From the NCBI RefSeq assembly GCF_000732945.1, contig NZ_CP008944.1, forward strand, positions 1,479,784 through 1,543,783: a DNA stretch of 64,000 nt, read 5' to 3'. The DNA comes from Corynebacterium atypicum (GTDB lineage: Bacteria > Actinomycetota > Actinomycetes > Mycobacteriales > Mycobacteriaceae). Positions 16,813-25,891 of the stretch are shown piece after piece. The notes under the pieces were generated by a model. That model worked only from the letters and a program-made list of their open reading frames with translations. It ran no database searches and was not told where the DNA came from. How positions within the stretch are numbered: the stretch's first letter is position 1; each line of letters starts with the position of its first letter. The translations under genes were made by a program, and so were the position numbers.

Positions 16813-18231
16813 GTGTTACCCATGTCTCAAGCAGACGCACAGACTGCGCCCAGCACCGCGGCAGCCGGAGGAAACGAAAACTTAAGCCGGGGGCTGCGCA
16901 CCCGCCACCTGACGATGATGGGCCTGGGTTCCGCCATCGGCGCCGGGCTCTTCTTAGGTACCGGTGTCGGCATCCGGGTCGCCGGCCCGGCGATCATCCT
17001 GGCCTACGCGGTAACCGGGCTGATCACCGTACTCATTATGCGCATGCTCGGCGAGATGGTGGCCGCCCGCCCCTCGGCCGGTACCTTCTCCGCTTATGCC
17101 GAGCAGGCCTTCGGCCCGCTCGCCGGCTTCTCCGTGGGCTGGCTGTATTGGTTCATGATGGTGATGATCATGGGCGCTGAAATGACCGGGGCCGCGGCCA
17201 TCATGGCCTCCTGGTTCGGCGTGGCGCCGTGGGTGCCCGCGCTCGTCTGCGTGCTCTTTTTAGCCGCGGTCAACCTCGCCGCCGTGCGCGGGTTCGGGGA
17301 GTTTGAGTTCTGGTTTGCGTTCATCAAGGTCGCAGTCATCATCGCCTTCTTGGTCATCGGCGTCTTGCTCATCTTCGGCCTGCTGCCCGGACACACCTTC
17401 GTGGGCACCTCTAATATCACAGCCCAAGGCTTCATGCCGTCCGGTATCTCCGGAGTTGCCGCGGGGCTTTTGGTCGTCGCCTTCGCCTTCGGCGGCATCG
17501 AGCTGGTGACCATCGCCGCGGCCGAGTCGGAGGACCCGGAGCGCTCAGTACACGCCGCGGTGAACACCATCATTTGGCGCATCGGGATCTTCTACATCGG
17601 CTCGGTGCTCGTCATCGCCTTTCTTTTGCCCTTCGACCAGATCATGGACGCCCAGACTGCCGCCGAGAGCCCATTTACCATGGTGCTCTCGCAGGCCCAC
17701 ATCCCGGGCATCGTGGGGATCATGGAGGCCATCATCGTAATCGCCCTGCTCAGCGCGTTTAACGCCCAGCTTTACGGGTCTTCGCGGCTGTGCTACTCGC
17801 TGGCCTGCCGTGGTGACGCTCCCAAGGTATTCACTAAGGTCTCTGTCGCGCAGGTACCCATCGCGGCTGTGGTTCTTTCTGTGATCTTCGCGTTCCTCTC
17901 GGTGGGGCTGCAGTGGTGGAACCCGCCGGGACTGCTCGATTTCTTGCTCAGCTCGATTGGCGGCTGCCTCGTCGTCATCTGGCTGACCATTATCGCCTCG
18001 TATCTCCGGCTGCACCCGCGCCTGGAGGCCCGCGGCGAAATCACCTCGGTGCGCATGTGGGGCTGCCCCTGGCTGGCGTGGCTGACGCTGGCCGGAGTGC
18101 TCGCCATCGTCGCGCTCATGCTTGCCGACGCCTCGGCCCGCGGCCAGATCCTCGCAGTCGTCGTTGTCTGCGCGGTCATCGTCGCATGCGCTGGCCTGGT
18201 GGCGCTCTATCGACGGCGTACCCGCGCCTAG
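16813..18231 (+). CDS. AroP-like amino-acid permease, copy 1 of 3
   Basis: 472 residues and about 12 membrane helices of the APC superfamily (AAT family). The N-terminal signature RTRHLTMMGLGSAIGAGLFL, then GFGEFEFWFAFIKVAVI and FAFGGIELVTIAAAESEDP, closely resembles C. glutamicum AroP (aromatic amino-acid uptake). A GTG at 16813 with AAAGG at close range is the preferred start; an ATG three codons in is possible. It is the first of three adjacent paralogues between dapE and dapD. Copy-specific differences, such as AWLTLAGVLAIVALML near the end and a shorter N-terminus than copy 3, suggest diverged substrates. A 10-bp hairpin follows the stop. Confidence 0.88.
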   Translation: MLPMSQADAQTAPSTAAAGGNENLSRGLRTRHLTMMGLGSAIGAGLFLGTGVGIRVAGPAIILAYAVTGLITVLIMRMLGEMVAARPSAGTFSAYAEQAFGPLAGFSVGWLYWFMMVMIMGAEMTGAAAIMASWFGVAPWVPALVCVLFLAAVNLAAVRGFGEFEFWFAFIKVAVIIAFLVIGVLLIFGLLPGHTFVGTSNITAQGFMPSGISGVAAGLLVVAFAFGGIELVTIAAAESEDPERSVHAAVNTIIWRIGIFYIGSVLVIAFLLPFDQIMDAQTAAESPFTMVLSQAHIPGIVGIMEAIIVIALLSAFNAQLYGSSRLCYSLACRGDAPKVFTKVSVAQVPIAAVVLSVIFAFLSVGLQWWNPPGLLDFLLSSIGGCLVVIWLTIIASYLRLHPRLEARGEITSVRMWGCPWLAWLTLAGVLAIVALMLADASARGQILAVVVVCAVIVACAGLVALYRRRTRA

Positions 18232-18263
18232 CGCACGCCTACAGCCCGCCTGTACTGAAACAA

Positions 18264-18288
18264 CCGGCGCCCGCTCACCGGGCGCCGG
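18264..18288. terminator. Strong GC hairpin between permease copies 1 and 2
   Basis: A perfect inverted repeat: CCGGCGCCCG, loop CTCAC, CGGGCGCCGG. It begins 32 bp after the stop of copy 1 and lies 28 bp before the start of copy 2. There is no U-run after it, so it is not a classical intrinsic terminator. It could attenuate read-through or protect the 3' end of the upstream message. Confidence 0.5.
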
Positions 18289-18316
18289 CCTCGACATAGC
18301 TGAAACGGACCCCACC

Positions 18317-19726
18317 ATGACCTCACCTGACCAGAGCAGGACCGAGACGCGCTCCCTCAAGCGGGAGCTGAAAACCCGACACCTGACCATGATGGGGTTA
18401 GGCTCTGCTATCGGCGCCGGGCTGTTCTTAGGCACCGGGGTGGGGATCCGGGCCGCAGGCCCGGCGGTGATCCTGTCCTACGTGCTCGCCGGGGCGGTGG
18501 TGATGCTCGTCATGCAGATGCTCGGCGAGATGGCCGCTGCCAAGCCCGCGCCCGGGTCCTTTGCCAGTTACGCCAGGTTCGCCTTCGGCCACTGGGCCGG
18601 GTTCTCTATCGGCTGGCTCTTCTGGTTCATGCAGACGATGGTCCTCGGCGCTGAGATCACCGGCGCGGCGGCGATCATGTCCTCCTGGTTCGGGATCCCA
18701 CCGTGGCTACCGGCGTTGATCTGCGTGACCTTCTTCGCCGTGGTCAACCTCACCGCAGTGCGCGGGTTCGGCGAGTTCGAGTTCTGGTTTTCCTTCATCA
18801 AGGTCGCCGTAATCGGGCTTTTCCTGCTCATCGGCGTCTTGCTCATCTTCGGCTGGCTTCCAGGCCACGAGTTCATCGGCACCACGCATTTTCTGGGCGA
18901 CGGCTTTATTCCCAACGGGCTACCCGGGGTAGCAGTGGCGACCTTGGCCGTAGCGTTCGCCTTCGGCGGCATCGAAATCGTGACTATCGCCGCCGCCGAA
19001 TCCGAGGATCCTCAGACGTCCATCCGGCGCGCGACGCGCTCGGTGATCTGGCGCATCGGCCTGTTCTACATCGGCTCGGTACTGGTGATCACCTTTCTGC
19101 TGCCGTTTCACCACATCCAGAACGCAGAAACCGCGGCCGAAAGCCCCTTTACCCTCGTGCTCAAGATGGCCCACGTGCCGGGCGTCGTGGGGCTCATAGA
19201 GGCGGTCATCGTGGTCTCCTTGCTCAGCGCCTTCAACGCGCAGGTGTATGCCAGCTCGCGCATGATGTACTCGCTTTCCCGGCAGGCGTGCGCACCCCGC
19301 GTTTTCTCGTACGTCAACAATCGCGGAGTTCCGGTGTGCGCGGTCCTGCTATCCATGACGTTCGCGTTTTTCTCCGTGGGCCTGCAATGGTGGAACCCGA
19401 CCGGGCTGCTGGCGTTCCTGCTCAACACCGTCGGCGGCATCCTCATCGCGATCTGGATCATGGTTGCGTTCAGCTACCTCAAGCTTCATCCGGTACTCGC
19501 CCGCCTCGGACTGCTGTCTTCCGTGCGCCTCGGCGGCTACCCCTGGCTGGCGATCCTGGCTGTGCTGGCGCTGTTCAGCTTTGTCGCGCTTATGCTCTTC
19601 GATCCCGCGTCCCGCGGCCAGGTCATCTCCGTTACCGTCATATTCTCGGCCCTCATCGGCATCTCGATCGTGGTGGCCAAGATCCAGAAACGCCCCGTCA
19701 CGCACGGCAAGCTCACCGCAGACTAA
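18317..19726 (+). CDS. AroP-like amino-acid permease, copy 2 of 3
   Basis: 469 residues from the ATG at 18317; the frame is open upstream, but that part overlaps copy 1. The family blocks are present: KTRHLTMMGLGSAIGAGLFL, GVGIRAAGPAVILSYVLAGA, GFGEFEFWFSFIKVAVIG, AFAFGGIEIVTIAAAESEDP and SAFNAQVYASSRMMYSLSRQ. About 12 membrane helices are expected. It resembles the other two copies across the whole length. It differs in the loop after helix 8 (HHIQNAETAAESPFTLVLKM) and in the C-terminal region, which would be consistent with a changed substrate range. The 5' region carries only a weak ribosome-binding site. Confidence 0.87.
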   Translation: MTSPDQSRTETRSLKRELKTRHLTMMGLGSAIGAGLFLGTGVGIRAAGPAVILSYVLAGAVVMLVMQMLGEMAAAKPAPGSFASYARFAFGHWAGFSIGWLFWFMQTMVLGAEITGAAAIMSSWFGIPPWLPALICVTFFAVVNLTAVRGFGEFEFWFSFIKVAVIGLFLLIGVLLIFGWLPGHEFIGTTHFLGDGFIPNGLPGVAVATLAVAFAFGGIEIVTIAAAESEDPQTSIRRATRSVIWRIGLFYIGSVLVITFLLPFHHIQNAETAAESPFTLVLKMAHVPGVVGLIEAVIVVSLLSAFNAQVYASSRMMYSLSRQACAPRVFSYVNNRGVPVCAVLLSMTFAFFSVGLQWWNPTGLLAFLLNTVGGILIAIWIMVAFSYLKLHPVLARLGLLSSVRLGGYPWLAILAVLALFSFVALMLFDPASRGQVISVTVIFSALIGISIVVAKIQKRPVTHGKLTAD

Positions 19727-19799
19727 CCGCAGGCTGCCGCACACCGCACCACGCCGGTGCCACCCCTGAATAATAAATCGCCTAAAGGAATAACCGTAC

Positions 19800-21242
19800 A
19801 TGTCACGTTCTTACCCGTCCGCCCACGGCGGCACTCCCACGCCACCGGCGGCGCCGGCGCAGACCTCGCGCCAGCGCACCGGTCTGGGCAACGGGTTGAA
19901 GACCCGCCATCTGACGATGATGGGCCTCGGTTCTGCCATCAGTGCCGGGCTCTTTTTGGGCACGGGGGTCGGCATCCAGGCTGCCGGGCCCGCGGTGCTT
20001 CTGGCCTACCTCGTTGCCGGCGCCGTGGTCATGCTCGTGATGCAGATGCTCGGCGAGATGGCCGCCGCCCGCCCGTCCTCGGGCGCGTTTTCGGCCTACG
20101 CCAGGCAGGCTTTTGGCCACTGGGCCGGGTTTACCATGGGCTGGCTGTACTGGTTCATGCTCATCATGGTCCTAGGCGCTGAGATGACGGGGGCTGCGGC
20201 CATCATGTCCGCGTGGTTCGGGGTGCCTCCGTGGGTTCCTGCGCTCGTGTGCGTCGTTTTCTTTGCCGTGGTCAACCTGGCCAAGGTCGGAGGTTTTGGC
20301 GAGTTCGAGTTCTGGTTTGCGTTCATCAAAGTCGCCGTCATCGTGTTATTCCTCGTCCTCGGGGTAGCCCTCATCTTCGGGCTCCTTCCCGGCCACTCTT
20401 TCGTGGGCACCCAGCACTTCATCAAAGATGGCTTCATGCCCAACGGGCTGCCCGGGGTGGCGGCGGGGCTTCTGGCCGTGGCCTTCGCCTTCGGCGGCAT
20501 CGAGATTGTGACCATCGCGGCGGCCGAGTCAGAGGATCCGGCGCGCTCGATCCGCACCGCTGTGCGCTCAGTGATCTGGCGCATCGGGCTGTTCTACATC
20601 GGCTCGGTTCTGGTGATCACCTTTCTGCTGCCGTTTGACCAGATCCAGGGCGCCGAGACGGCTGCCGAAAGCCCGTTTACTCGCGTCCTCGAGCTCGCGC
20701 ACCTGCCCGGCGTGGTGGGGCTCATGGAGGCAGTCATCGTGTTGTCTCTGCTCAGCGCGTTCAACGCGCAGATTTATGCCAGTTCCAGGCTCTGCCACGC
20801 CCTGGCGCGCGAAGGAGACGCCCCCAAGCTCTTCGGCGTGACCAACCGAGAGAACGCCCCGGTGGCGGCTGTGCTTTTGTCCATGTTCTTCGCCTTCGCC
20901 TCGGTCGGTCTGCAGTGGTGGAACCCCTCGGGGCTCTTGGCCTTTTTGCTCAACGCGGTCGGCGGTGTGCTGATCGTGGTCTGGCTGTTCATCGCAGCGA
21001 GCTTTCTCAAGCTGCACCCTGAGCTTGTCCGCCGGGGCGAGATTTCCACGGTGCGCGTCTGGGGTTACCCGTGGACCGGATGGCTGGTGATCGGCGCGCT
21101 CATCGGGCTGGTCGTGCTCATGCTTTTCGACGCCGCCGCGCGCACCCAAATCTTCTCCGTGACGGCGGTCACCGCGGTGCTGGTACTTCTTTCCATCGTC
21201 CCTGGGCGCCGTGCCGCGGCCCGGGAGCGCGCTCGGCGCTAA
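19800..21242 (+). CDS. AroP-like amino-acid permease, copy 3 of 3
   Basis: 480 residues from the ATG at 19800, preceded by AAAGGA. The same APC blocks occur: KTRHLTMMGLGSAISAGLFL (Ser replaces Gly in the SAIGAG loop, next to the substrate-binding unwound helix 1), GFGEFEFWFAFIKVAVIVLF and FAFGGIEIVTIAAAESEDP. About 12 helices. The N-terminal cytoplasmic tail is longer than in the other copies (about 30 residues, Pro/Ala-rich). The G-to-S change in the helix-1 loop is the most obvious candidate for altered specificity. dapD follows 39 bp later on the same strand. Confidence 0.87.
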   Translation: MSRSYPSAHGGTPTPPAAPAQTSRQRTGLGNGLKTRHLTMMGLGSAISAGLFLGTGVGIQAAGPAVLLAYLVAGAVVMLVMQMLGEMAAARPSSGAFSAYARQAFGHWAGFTMGWLYWFMLIMVLGAEMTGAAAIMSAWFGVPPWVPALVCVVFFAVVNLAKVGGFGEFEFWFAFIKVAVIVLFLVLGVALIFGLLPGHSFVGTQHFIKDGFMPNGLPGVAAGLLAVAFAFGGIEIVTIAAAESEDPARSIRTAVRSVIWRIGLFYIGSVLVITFLLPFDQIQGAETAAESPFTRVLELAHLPGVVGLMEAVIVLSLLSAFNAQIYASSRLCHALAREGDAPKLFGVTNRENAPVAAVLLSMFFAFASVGLQWWNPSGLLAFLLNAVGGVLIVVWLFIAASFLKLHPELVRRGEISTVRVWGYPWTGWLVIGALIGLVVLMLFDAAARTQIFSVTAVTAVLVLLSIVPGRRAAARERARR

Positions 21243-21281
21243 CTGGCCGGCCCGCTCGGCGAACTTGTAGTCTCTTGACCT

Positions 21282-22271
21282 ATGAGCAATTTTAAAGAGA
21301 ACTCCGCCCACGCCGTCGGTGTAGCCACCGTCACTGCCAACGGCACCGTGCTCGATTGCTGGTACCCGGCCCCCCGCCTGGACACCGGAACGGGCGCCGC
21401 GGGCACGCACCGCTTGGACCAGGCGCCGCAGCAGTTGGCCACCCTGGTGGGCGCCGACGAGATCCGCGGGGTGGCCCGCGTGGCCGTGGAAACCACGATC
21501 TCCTCGCTGGCCGAGCCTCCCGCCGATACCTACGACGCCTGGCTGCGCCTGCAGCTGCTCTCCCACCGCCTGATCCGCCCGCACGAGGCGAACCTGGATG
21601 GCATCTTTGGGCTGCTGACCAACGTGGTCTGGACGAACTTCGGTCCCTGCGAGGTAGGCGACTTTCAGATGGTCCGCGCCCGGTTGCAGGCGGAGCGCGG
21701 GCCCGTGACCGTGTTTTTGGTGGATAAGTTCCCGCGGATGGTCGATTACGTGGTCCCGTCTGGGGTGCGCATCGGCGACGCCGACCGCGTACGCCTCGGT
21801 GCGCACCTGGCGGAGGGCACCACGGTCATGCACGAGGGATTCGTAAACTTCAATGCCGGTACGCTGGGCAACTCGATGATCGAGGGCCGGGTCTCCGCCG
21901 GCGTCGTCGTCGGCGATGGCTCCGACGTCGGCGGCGGGGCCTCGATCATGGGCACCCTATCTGGCGGGGGCAAGCAGGTCATCTCGATCGGCGAGCGCTG
22001 CTTGCTCGGGGCTAACTCCGGGCTCGGCATTTCGCTTGGCGACGGCTGCACGGTGGAGGCCGGGCTCTACCTCACTGCGGGCTCCAAGGTGGTGGTCACC
22101 GCGGCTGTGGCCGAAAAGCTCGGCGTGGAACCGGGCAGCTCGGTGAAGGCTCTGGAGCTTTCCGGGGCCAGCGGTATCGTCTTCCGCCGCAACTCGCTGG
22201 GCGGCCAGATCGAGGCTGTTGCGGCCTCCGGCGAGGGCGTCAAGCTCAACGCCTCGCTGCACGCCAACTAG
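21282..22271 (+). CDS. dapD: Tetrahydrodipicolinate N-succinyltransferase (actinobacterial DapD)
   Basis: 329 residues. The N-terminal domain is followed by a left-handed beta-helix: [79 protein letters not shown] is the actinobacterial DapD signature around the acceptor site. The enzyme uses succinyl-CoA to make N-succinyl-2-amino-6-oxopimelate for lysine and meso-DAP. Upstream lies permease copy 3; downstream, on the opposite strand, are a GtrA protein and dapC. Confidence 0.95.
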   Translation: MSNFKENSAHAVGVATVTANGTVLDCWYPAPRLDTGTGAAGTHRLDQAPQQLATLVGADEIRGVARVAVETTISSLAEPPADTYDAWLRLQLLSHRLIRPHEANLDGIFGLLTNVVWTNFGPCEVGDFQMVRARLQAERGPVTVFLVDKFPRMVDYVVPSGVRIGDADRVRLGAHLAEGTTVMHEGFVNFNAGTLGNSMIEGRVSAGVVVGDGSDVGGGASIMGTLSGGGKQVISIGERCLLGANSGLGISLGDGCTVEAGLYLTAGSKVVVTAAVAEKLGVEPGSSVKALELSGASGIVFRRNSLGGQIEAVAASGEGVKLNASLHAN

Positions 22272-22274
22272 GAC

Positions 22275-22331
22275 GAGCGCCCGGGGGCACCGGCCCAGGC
22301 AGCGATGGCCGGCGCAAAGCTCCGGGCGCTC
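22275..22331. terminator. Possible bidirectional terminator between dapD and the GtrA gene
   Basis: The arms GAGCGCCCG (22275-22283) and CGGGCGCTC (22323-22331) form a 9-bp inverted repeat with about 40 nt between, and further GC-rich pairing is possible inside. It lies between two convergent gene ends, where a terminator is expected. No clear U-tract follows on either strand. Confidence 0.35.
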
Positions 22332-22350
22332 CCATTCCTGGTGGGGATTC

Positions 22351-22908
22351 CTACTGAGGCGGGGTCTCCACCACCGCCGGCGGTCGGGAGCGCCGGAAGG
22401 TCCACAGCTTGTTGACGATGAAGTTCACGGGCATGGCTACGATGACGGAGATGGCCGTCGCCCAGTAGAACTTGGTCCGCAGCCCTGTCGAGTCGTCGAA
22501 GATCTCTTCTGGCAGCGCCACGGGGCTCGTGGGGTTCATCAGGAAGGTCGCCACGACCTGGCTGACAACAAAGGCGCCGATGCCTGTGAGCAAAAACGGG
22601 AAGAACCCGCGCCACCAGCTGCGCGGGTTCGCTCCCTTAAAAGTCCACATCCTGTTGAGCTGATAGTTCCAGGCGTTGGCCACGAGGAAGGCCAGCGTCA
22701 TAAACACGTGGTACCAGCGGATGTTGAACTGCGTGCCGAAAAGGTTGACAAAGACGTCGTGCGCGGACACGCCGAACCACTGGGCGGTCTTCTTGCTCGC
22801 GTAGGCCGTGGCCAGGTTAACGATTGTTCCGGAGCCGCCGACTATGCCGAACTGGATGAATTGCCGGACGTCGCCAAGAATGCGCGCCGAGACGGGACTC
22901 GCGGCCAT
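22351..22908 (-). CDS. GtrA-family membrane protein
   Basis: 185 residues with four membrane helices. QFIQFGIVGGSGTIVNLATAY and LVANAWNYQLNRMWTF are the two GtrA family blocks, the second repeated as VNFIVNKLWTFRR at the end. GtrA-like proteins act as flippases or carriers for polyprenyl-linked sugars or other small molecules in cell-envelope synthesis. It starts 2 bp after the dapC stop, so the two genes are probably co-transcribed. No function in lysine synthesis is implied by the family. Confidence 0.85.
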   Translation of the reverse strand: MAASPVSARILGDVRQFIQFGIVGGSGTIVNLATAYASKKTAQWFGVSAHDVFVNLFGTQFNIRWYHVFMTLAFLVANAWNYQLNRMWTFKGANPRSWWRGFFPFLLTGIGAFVVSQVVATFLMNPTSPVALPEEIFDDSTGLRTKFYWATAISVIVAMPVNFIVNKLWTFRRSRPPAVVETPPQ

Positions 22909-22910
22909 AG

Positions 22911-24095
22911 TTACTCAGCCTTAGCCGACGTTTCAGCCACGTGGCGCAGCTCGGCGGAGTGCGCGCGCAGCCTGTCGACGGCGCGGGCGATCGCGTCGTC
23001 TGTCGCAGTCAGCGCCACACGCACAAAGTTCGTGCCGCCCGGCCCGTAGAACTCGCCCGGGGCGACCAGGATGCCGAACTCGGCCAGCCGCTCGACCGTG
23101 CGGCGGCCCTCTTCGCCGAGGGTCGCCCACAGGTAGAGTCCGGCCTGCGAGTGCTCGATCCGGAAGCCTGCCCCCAGCACGGCCTCCATGAGCCGGGCCC
23201 TGCGCACGGCGTACGTAAGCTTCTGCACCCGTTCCGAGTCGTCGTCTTCCAACGCGGCGACCATGGCGGCCTGGACTGGGTACGGCACCATGAACCCGGC
23301 GTGTTTGCGTACCTCGGTCAGCTCGGCGATCAGTTGCGGGTCGCCGGCGAAAAAGCCGCCGCGGTAGCCGGCGAAGTTCGAGGTCTTCGACAGCGAGTGG
23401 ATGGCCAAAAGGTTCGTGTGGTCGCCATCACAGACGCGCTCGTCGAGGATGGACAGCGGCGGATTCTCATCGTCAAAGCCCAGACCCAGGTAGCACTCGT
23501 CGGAGGCGAGGATGACACCGCGTTCCCGGGCGAAAGCAACGAGCTTGCGCAGGTGCTCGACCCCGAGAACCCGGCCCGAGGGATTCGCCGGCGAGTTGAT
23601 GTAGAACAGCGCCGGGGTGGCCGGCCCGCAGGCAAACGTCGAATCAGCCCGCAAGATACGTGCCCCGGCCAGGCGCGCGCCCACCTCGTACGTCGGGTAG
23701 GCCAGCTCCGGGATGACGACGACGTCCTCGCTGCCCAGGCCCAACAGCGTGGGCAGCCAGGCGATAGCCTCCTTCGTGCCCACGACGGGTAGGACGGAGG
23801 ACTCTCCGGCAGCCGGGTCGGCATTCAGGCCGGTCATCCGGTAGCGCCTGGCGCAGGCGGCGACGATCGCCTCACGCAGCTGCCGCGTGCCCACCGTCGC
23901 CGGATAGCCAGAGAACCCGGCGGCCTCGCTGAGCGCGAGCTGGATGCTCGGCGGCACGGGGTCGACCGGGGAACCGACCGACAGGTCCACCAGTCCGTCG
24001 GGGTGGCTTGCAGCTTGATCCTTCGCGTCGGCGATCGTATCCCAGGGGAACTTGGGAAGCCTCTCGGAGACGCGCGTTCGGTGCGTATTCGGCAT
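22911..24095 (-). CDS. dapC: Succinyldiaminopimelate transaminase
   Basis: 394 residues from the ATG at 24095; a GTG 8 codons upstream is also possible but would be longer than the usual DapC. Class I/II aminotransferase features are GYPATVGTRQLREAI, NSPANPSGRVLGVEHL, ILASDECYLGLGF and the PLP lysine in HSLSKTSNFAGYRGGFFAG. The enzyme converts N-succinyl-2-amino-6-ketopimelate to N-succinyl-LL-DAP with glutamate. It follows fdxA closely, as in mycobacteria and corynebacteria, and overlaps no other gene. Confidence 0.93.
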   Translation of the reverse strand: MPNTHRTRVSERLPKFPWDTIADAKDQAASHPDGLVDLSVGSPVDPVPPSIQLALSEAAGFSGYPATVGTRQLREAIVAACARRYRMTGLNADPAAGESSVLPVVGTKEAIAWLPTLLGLGSEDVVVIPELAYPTYEVGARLAGARILRADSTFACGPATPALFYINSPANPSGRVLGVEHLRKLVAFARERGVILASDECYLGLGFDDENPPLSILDERVCDGDHTNLLAIHSLSKTSNFAGYRGGFFAGDPQLIAELTEVRKHAGFMVPYPVQAAMVAALEDDDSERVQKLTYAVRRARLMEAVLGAGFRIEHSQAGLYLWATLGEEGRRTVERLAEFGILVAPGEFYGPGGTNFVRVALTATDDAIARAVDRLRAHSAELRHVAETSAKAE

Positions 24096-24122
24096 AGCCG
24101 CTACTTTACGCGGCGGCACGGC

Positions 24123-24446
24123 TTAGTCCTGATTCTGCGGGGGCAGCTCGGCGATCAGCGGAGGGTCGAACTCCTGTGGACCGAGCGCGGCGGCGCCACC
24201 GGGAGAGCCTAGGTCATCAAAGAAAGCGACGTTGGCGTCGTAATAGTCCGCCCATTCCTCCGGGAGATCGTCCTCATAAAAAATTGCTTCTACCGGGCAG
24301 GCGGGCTCGCAGGCGCCACAGTCCACACATTCATCCGGGTGGATATAGAGGCTGCGCTGTCCCTCGTAGATGCAGTCAACCGGGCACTCCTCGACACAGG
24401 CACGGTCCATGACGTCGACGCAAGGCTGAGCGATGATGTAGGTCAT
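24123..24446 (-). CDS. fdxA: Seven-iron ferredoxin (3Fe-4S / 4Fe-4S)
   Basis: 107 residues. The N-terminus has [19 protein letters not shown] and then [19 protein letters not shown], the spacing of actinobacterial 7Fe ferredoxins (FdxA/FdxC). A 45-residue C-terminal extension ends in [13 protein letters not shown]. The protein transfers single electrons in the cytoplasm; one partner in the group is cytochrome P450 or other oxidoreductases. It is the first gene of a fdxA-dapC-gtrA run on the minus strand. Confidence 0.93.
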   Translation of the reverse strand: MTYIIAQPCVDVMDRACVEECPVDCIYEGQRSLYIHPDECVDCGACEPACPVEAIFYEDDLPEEWADYYDANVAFFDDLGSPGGAAALGPQEFDPPLIAELPPQNQD

Positions 24447-24522
24447 CTTAAGATCAGAAACTCCAGAACAACAGTGACCAATAAAAACGGGAAATCACGT
24501 GAAGGTGACGTATCTTAGTATG

Positions 24523-24918
24523 TCACTTGCCCGCCACCAATGGCCAACTGCCGCCCGCAACGCCCGCGACCAGGAGCAGGAGGCTGCGCGCGTTCGATCC
24601 GACGAGCTGGTCACCGGTCACGCTAACCCCGAACATCAGCACGAAAAACACGGCCGCCCAAACCCCCAGCGGAATGGCCGCAAGCCCGGCTCTGCGGGTC
24701 CACAGCAGCGCCGTGCGGCTGAGCACCATGTTGAAGAAGAAGGCCACCACGATAGTCACGGGCAGGGCGACGCGCGTGCCCGAGGGCAAGGTGATGAAAG
24801 CGCCGAGGTAGACCACCTCGAGCAGGGCGGAAAAGGCCGCGCCCAGCGCGAGCCAGACGAAGGCTCCGGCGACTTCACCGGTGCTGAAGTCCTCGCGGAG
24901 CACCCGGCGCCGGGTCAC
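24523..24918 (-). CDS. Small integral membrane protein in the mshB operon
   Basis: 131 residues with four predicted membrane helices (roughly 18-45, 48-66, 78-97 and 106-127) and no charged motif that I recognise. It overlaps the end of mshB by 4 bp, so it is translationally coupled to it. Mycobacteria carry a similar small membrane gene in the corresponding position beside mshB. The function is unknown. Confidence 0.7.
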   Translation of the reverse strand: MTRRRVLREDFSTGEVAGAFVWLALGAAFSALLEVVYLGAFITLPSGTRVALPVTIVVAFFFNMVLSRTALLWTRRAGLAAIPLGVWAAVFFVLMFGVSVTGDQLVGSNARSLLLLVAGVAGGSWPLVAGK

Positions 24919-25886
24919 CGGCCCGCTCCAGGGCGCTCGGCCAGATCAAGGCCGCTTGCGATGTCGCTTCGATCTTCTACGGGCAGGCCGGCAGCCACGT
25001 GGAAGTACTCCGCGCGCAGCACCGGCTGGGCGATGCGGTTAGACAGGCAGTAGACGGCCCCAATGGCTCCGGGGTGCTTGATCGCCGCCCACGCAGGCTC
25101 CGGGTTCGTCGGCGAGACCGTACCGTCGGCGAGCTGCAGCTGGGTCGCGTGGGCCCGAAAGCCCGACAGCTTCGCAGCCAGGTCTTCCGCCTCGAGCTCC
25201 ACCGCGGCATCGACAAGCTCGTCGGCAACGCTCGCGAGCTCGCCGGGTTTGGCACGCCGCCAGCCGGGCGGCACCTCATCGATCTCGGCCAGCCCGGATT
25301 CCTGACGCGCCTCGGGCATCACCTGCCAGGCCAGCCGCTTCACCCCCACCGCCTCGGCGGCGGCGTGGGTGATCTCGTGGGCCTTAATGTGGTCCGGATG
25401 CCCGTAGCCACCGTACGGATCGTACGTCAGCACCAGCTGCGGGCGGATGCGCCGCAAGATCTCGACCAGATCGCGGGTCGCCGCCTCCGAGTTATTGACC
25501 AGAGCCCGCGGGTTCGCCGCGCTCGCCGTTCCCGCCATGCCCGAATCCCGGTAAGCCCCAGCCCCGCCGAGAAACTCACCGCGCACTCCCAGCGCGCGCA
25601 GGGCCTGATCGAGCTCGCCGATACGCAGCCCGCCAAGCTGGTCGGCTTCGTCGGCCACCAGCTTCTGCCACGCCGGGCCGATCACCTCGCCTTCTTCACC
25701 GAGCGTGCAGGTCACCACGGTGACGTCGGCGCCGCGCCGGGACAGCTGATGCAGCGTGCCGCCCATCGTGATCGTCTCATCGTCCGGGTGGGCATGCACC
25801 GCCACCACGCGCAACCCCGCGAGATCCCGGCGCCCCGGAGCGCCATCGGGGTAGGAACCGACAGCGCCAAACAGTTGATCAGTCAT
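24915..25886 (-). CDS. mshB: N-acetyl-GlcN-Ins deacetylase of mycothiol synthesis
   Basis: 323 residues. The zinc site motif AHPDDET and the TCTLGEEGEV block are followed by LTYDPYGGYGHPDHIKAHE, the PIG-L/LmbE fold of MshB. It removes the acetyl group from 1-O-(2-acetamido-2-deoxy-D-glucopyranosyl)-myo-inositol, the second committed step of mycothiol synthesis. The organism is therefore expected to use mycothiol as its main thiol. The gene is followed with a 4-bp overlap by a small membrane protein. It lies 5 bp from the lpqW stop. Confidence 0.93.
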   Translation of the reverse strand: MTDQLFGAVGSYPDGAPGRRDLAGLRVVAVHAHPDDETITMGGTLHQLSRRGADVTVVTCTLGEEGEVIGPAWQKLVADEADQLGGLRIGELDQALRALGVRGEFLGGAGAYRDSGMAGTASAANPRALVNNSEAATRDLVEILRRIRPQLVLTYDPYGGYGHPDHIKAHEITHAAAEAVGVKRLAWQVMPEARQESGLAEIDEVPPGWRRAKPGELASVADELVDAAVELEAEDLAAKLSGFRAHATQLQLADGTVSPTNPEPAWAAIKHPGAIGAVYCLSNRIAQPVLRAEYFHVAAGLPVEDRSDIASGLDLAERPGAGR

Positions 25887-25891
25887 GGTCC

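Noticed and set aside
18264..18288. Classical intrinsic terminator after permease copy 1
   Set aside because: The hairpin is strong but no U-run follows, so it is listed only as a possible terminator.
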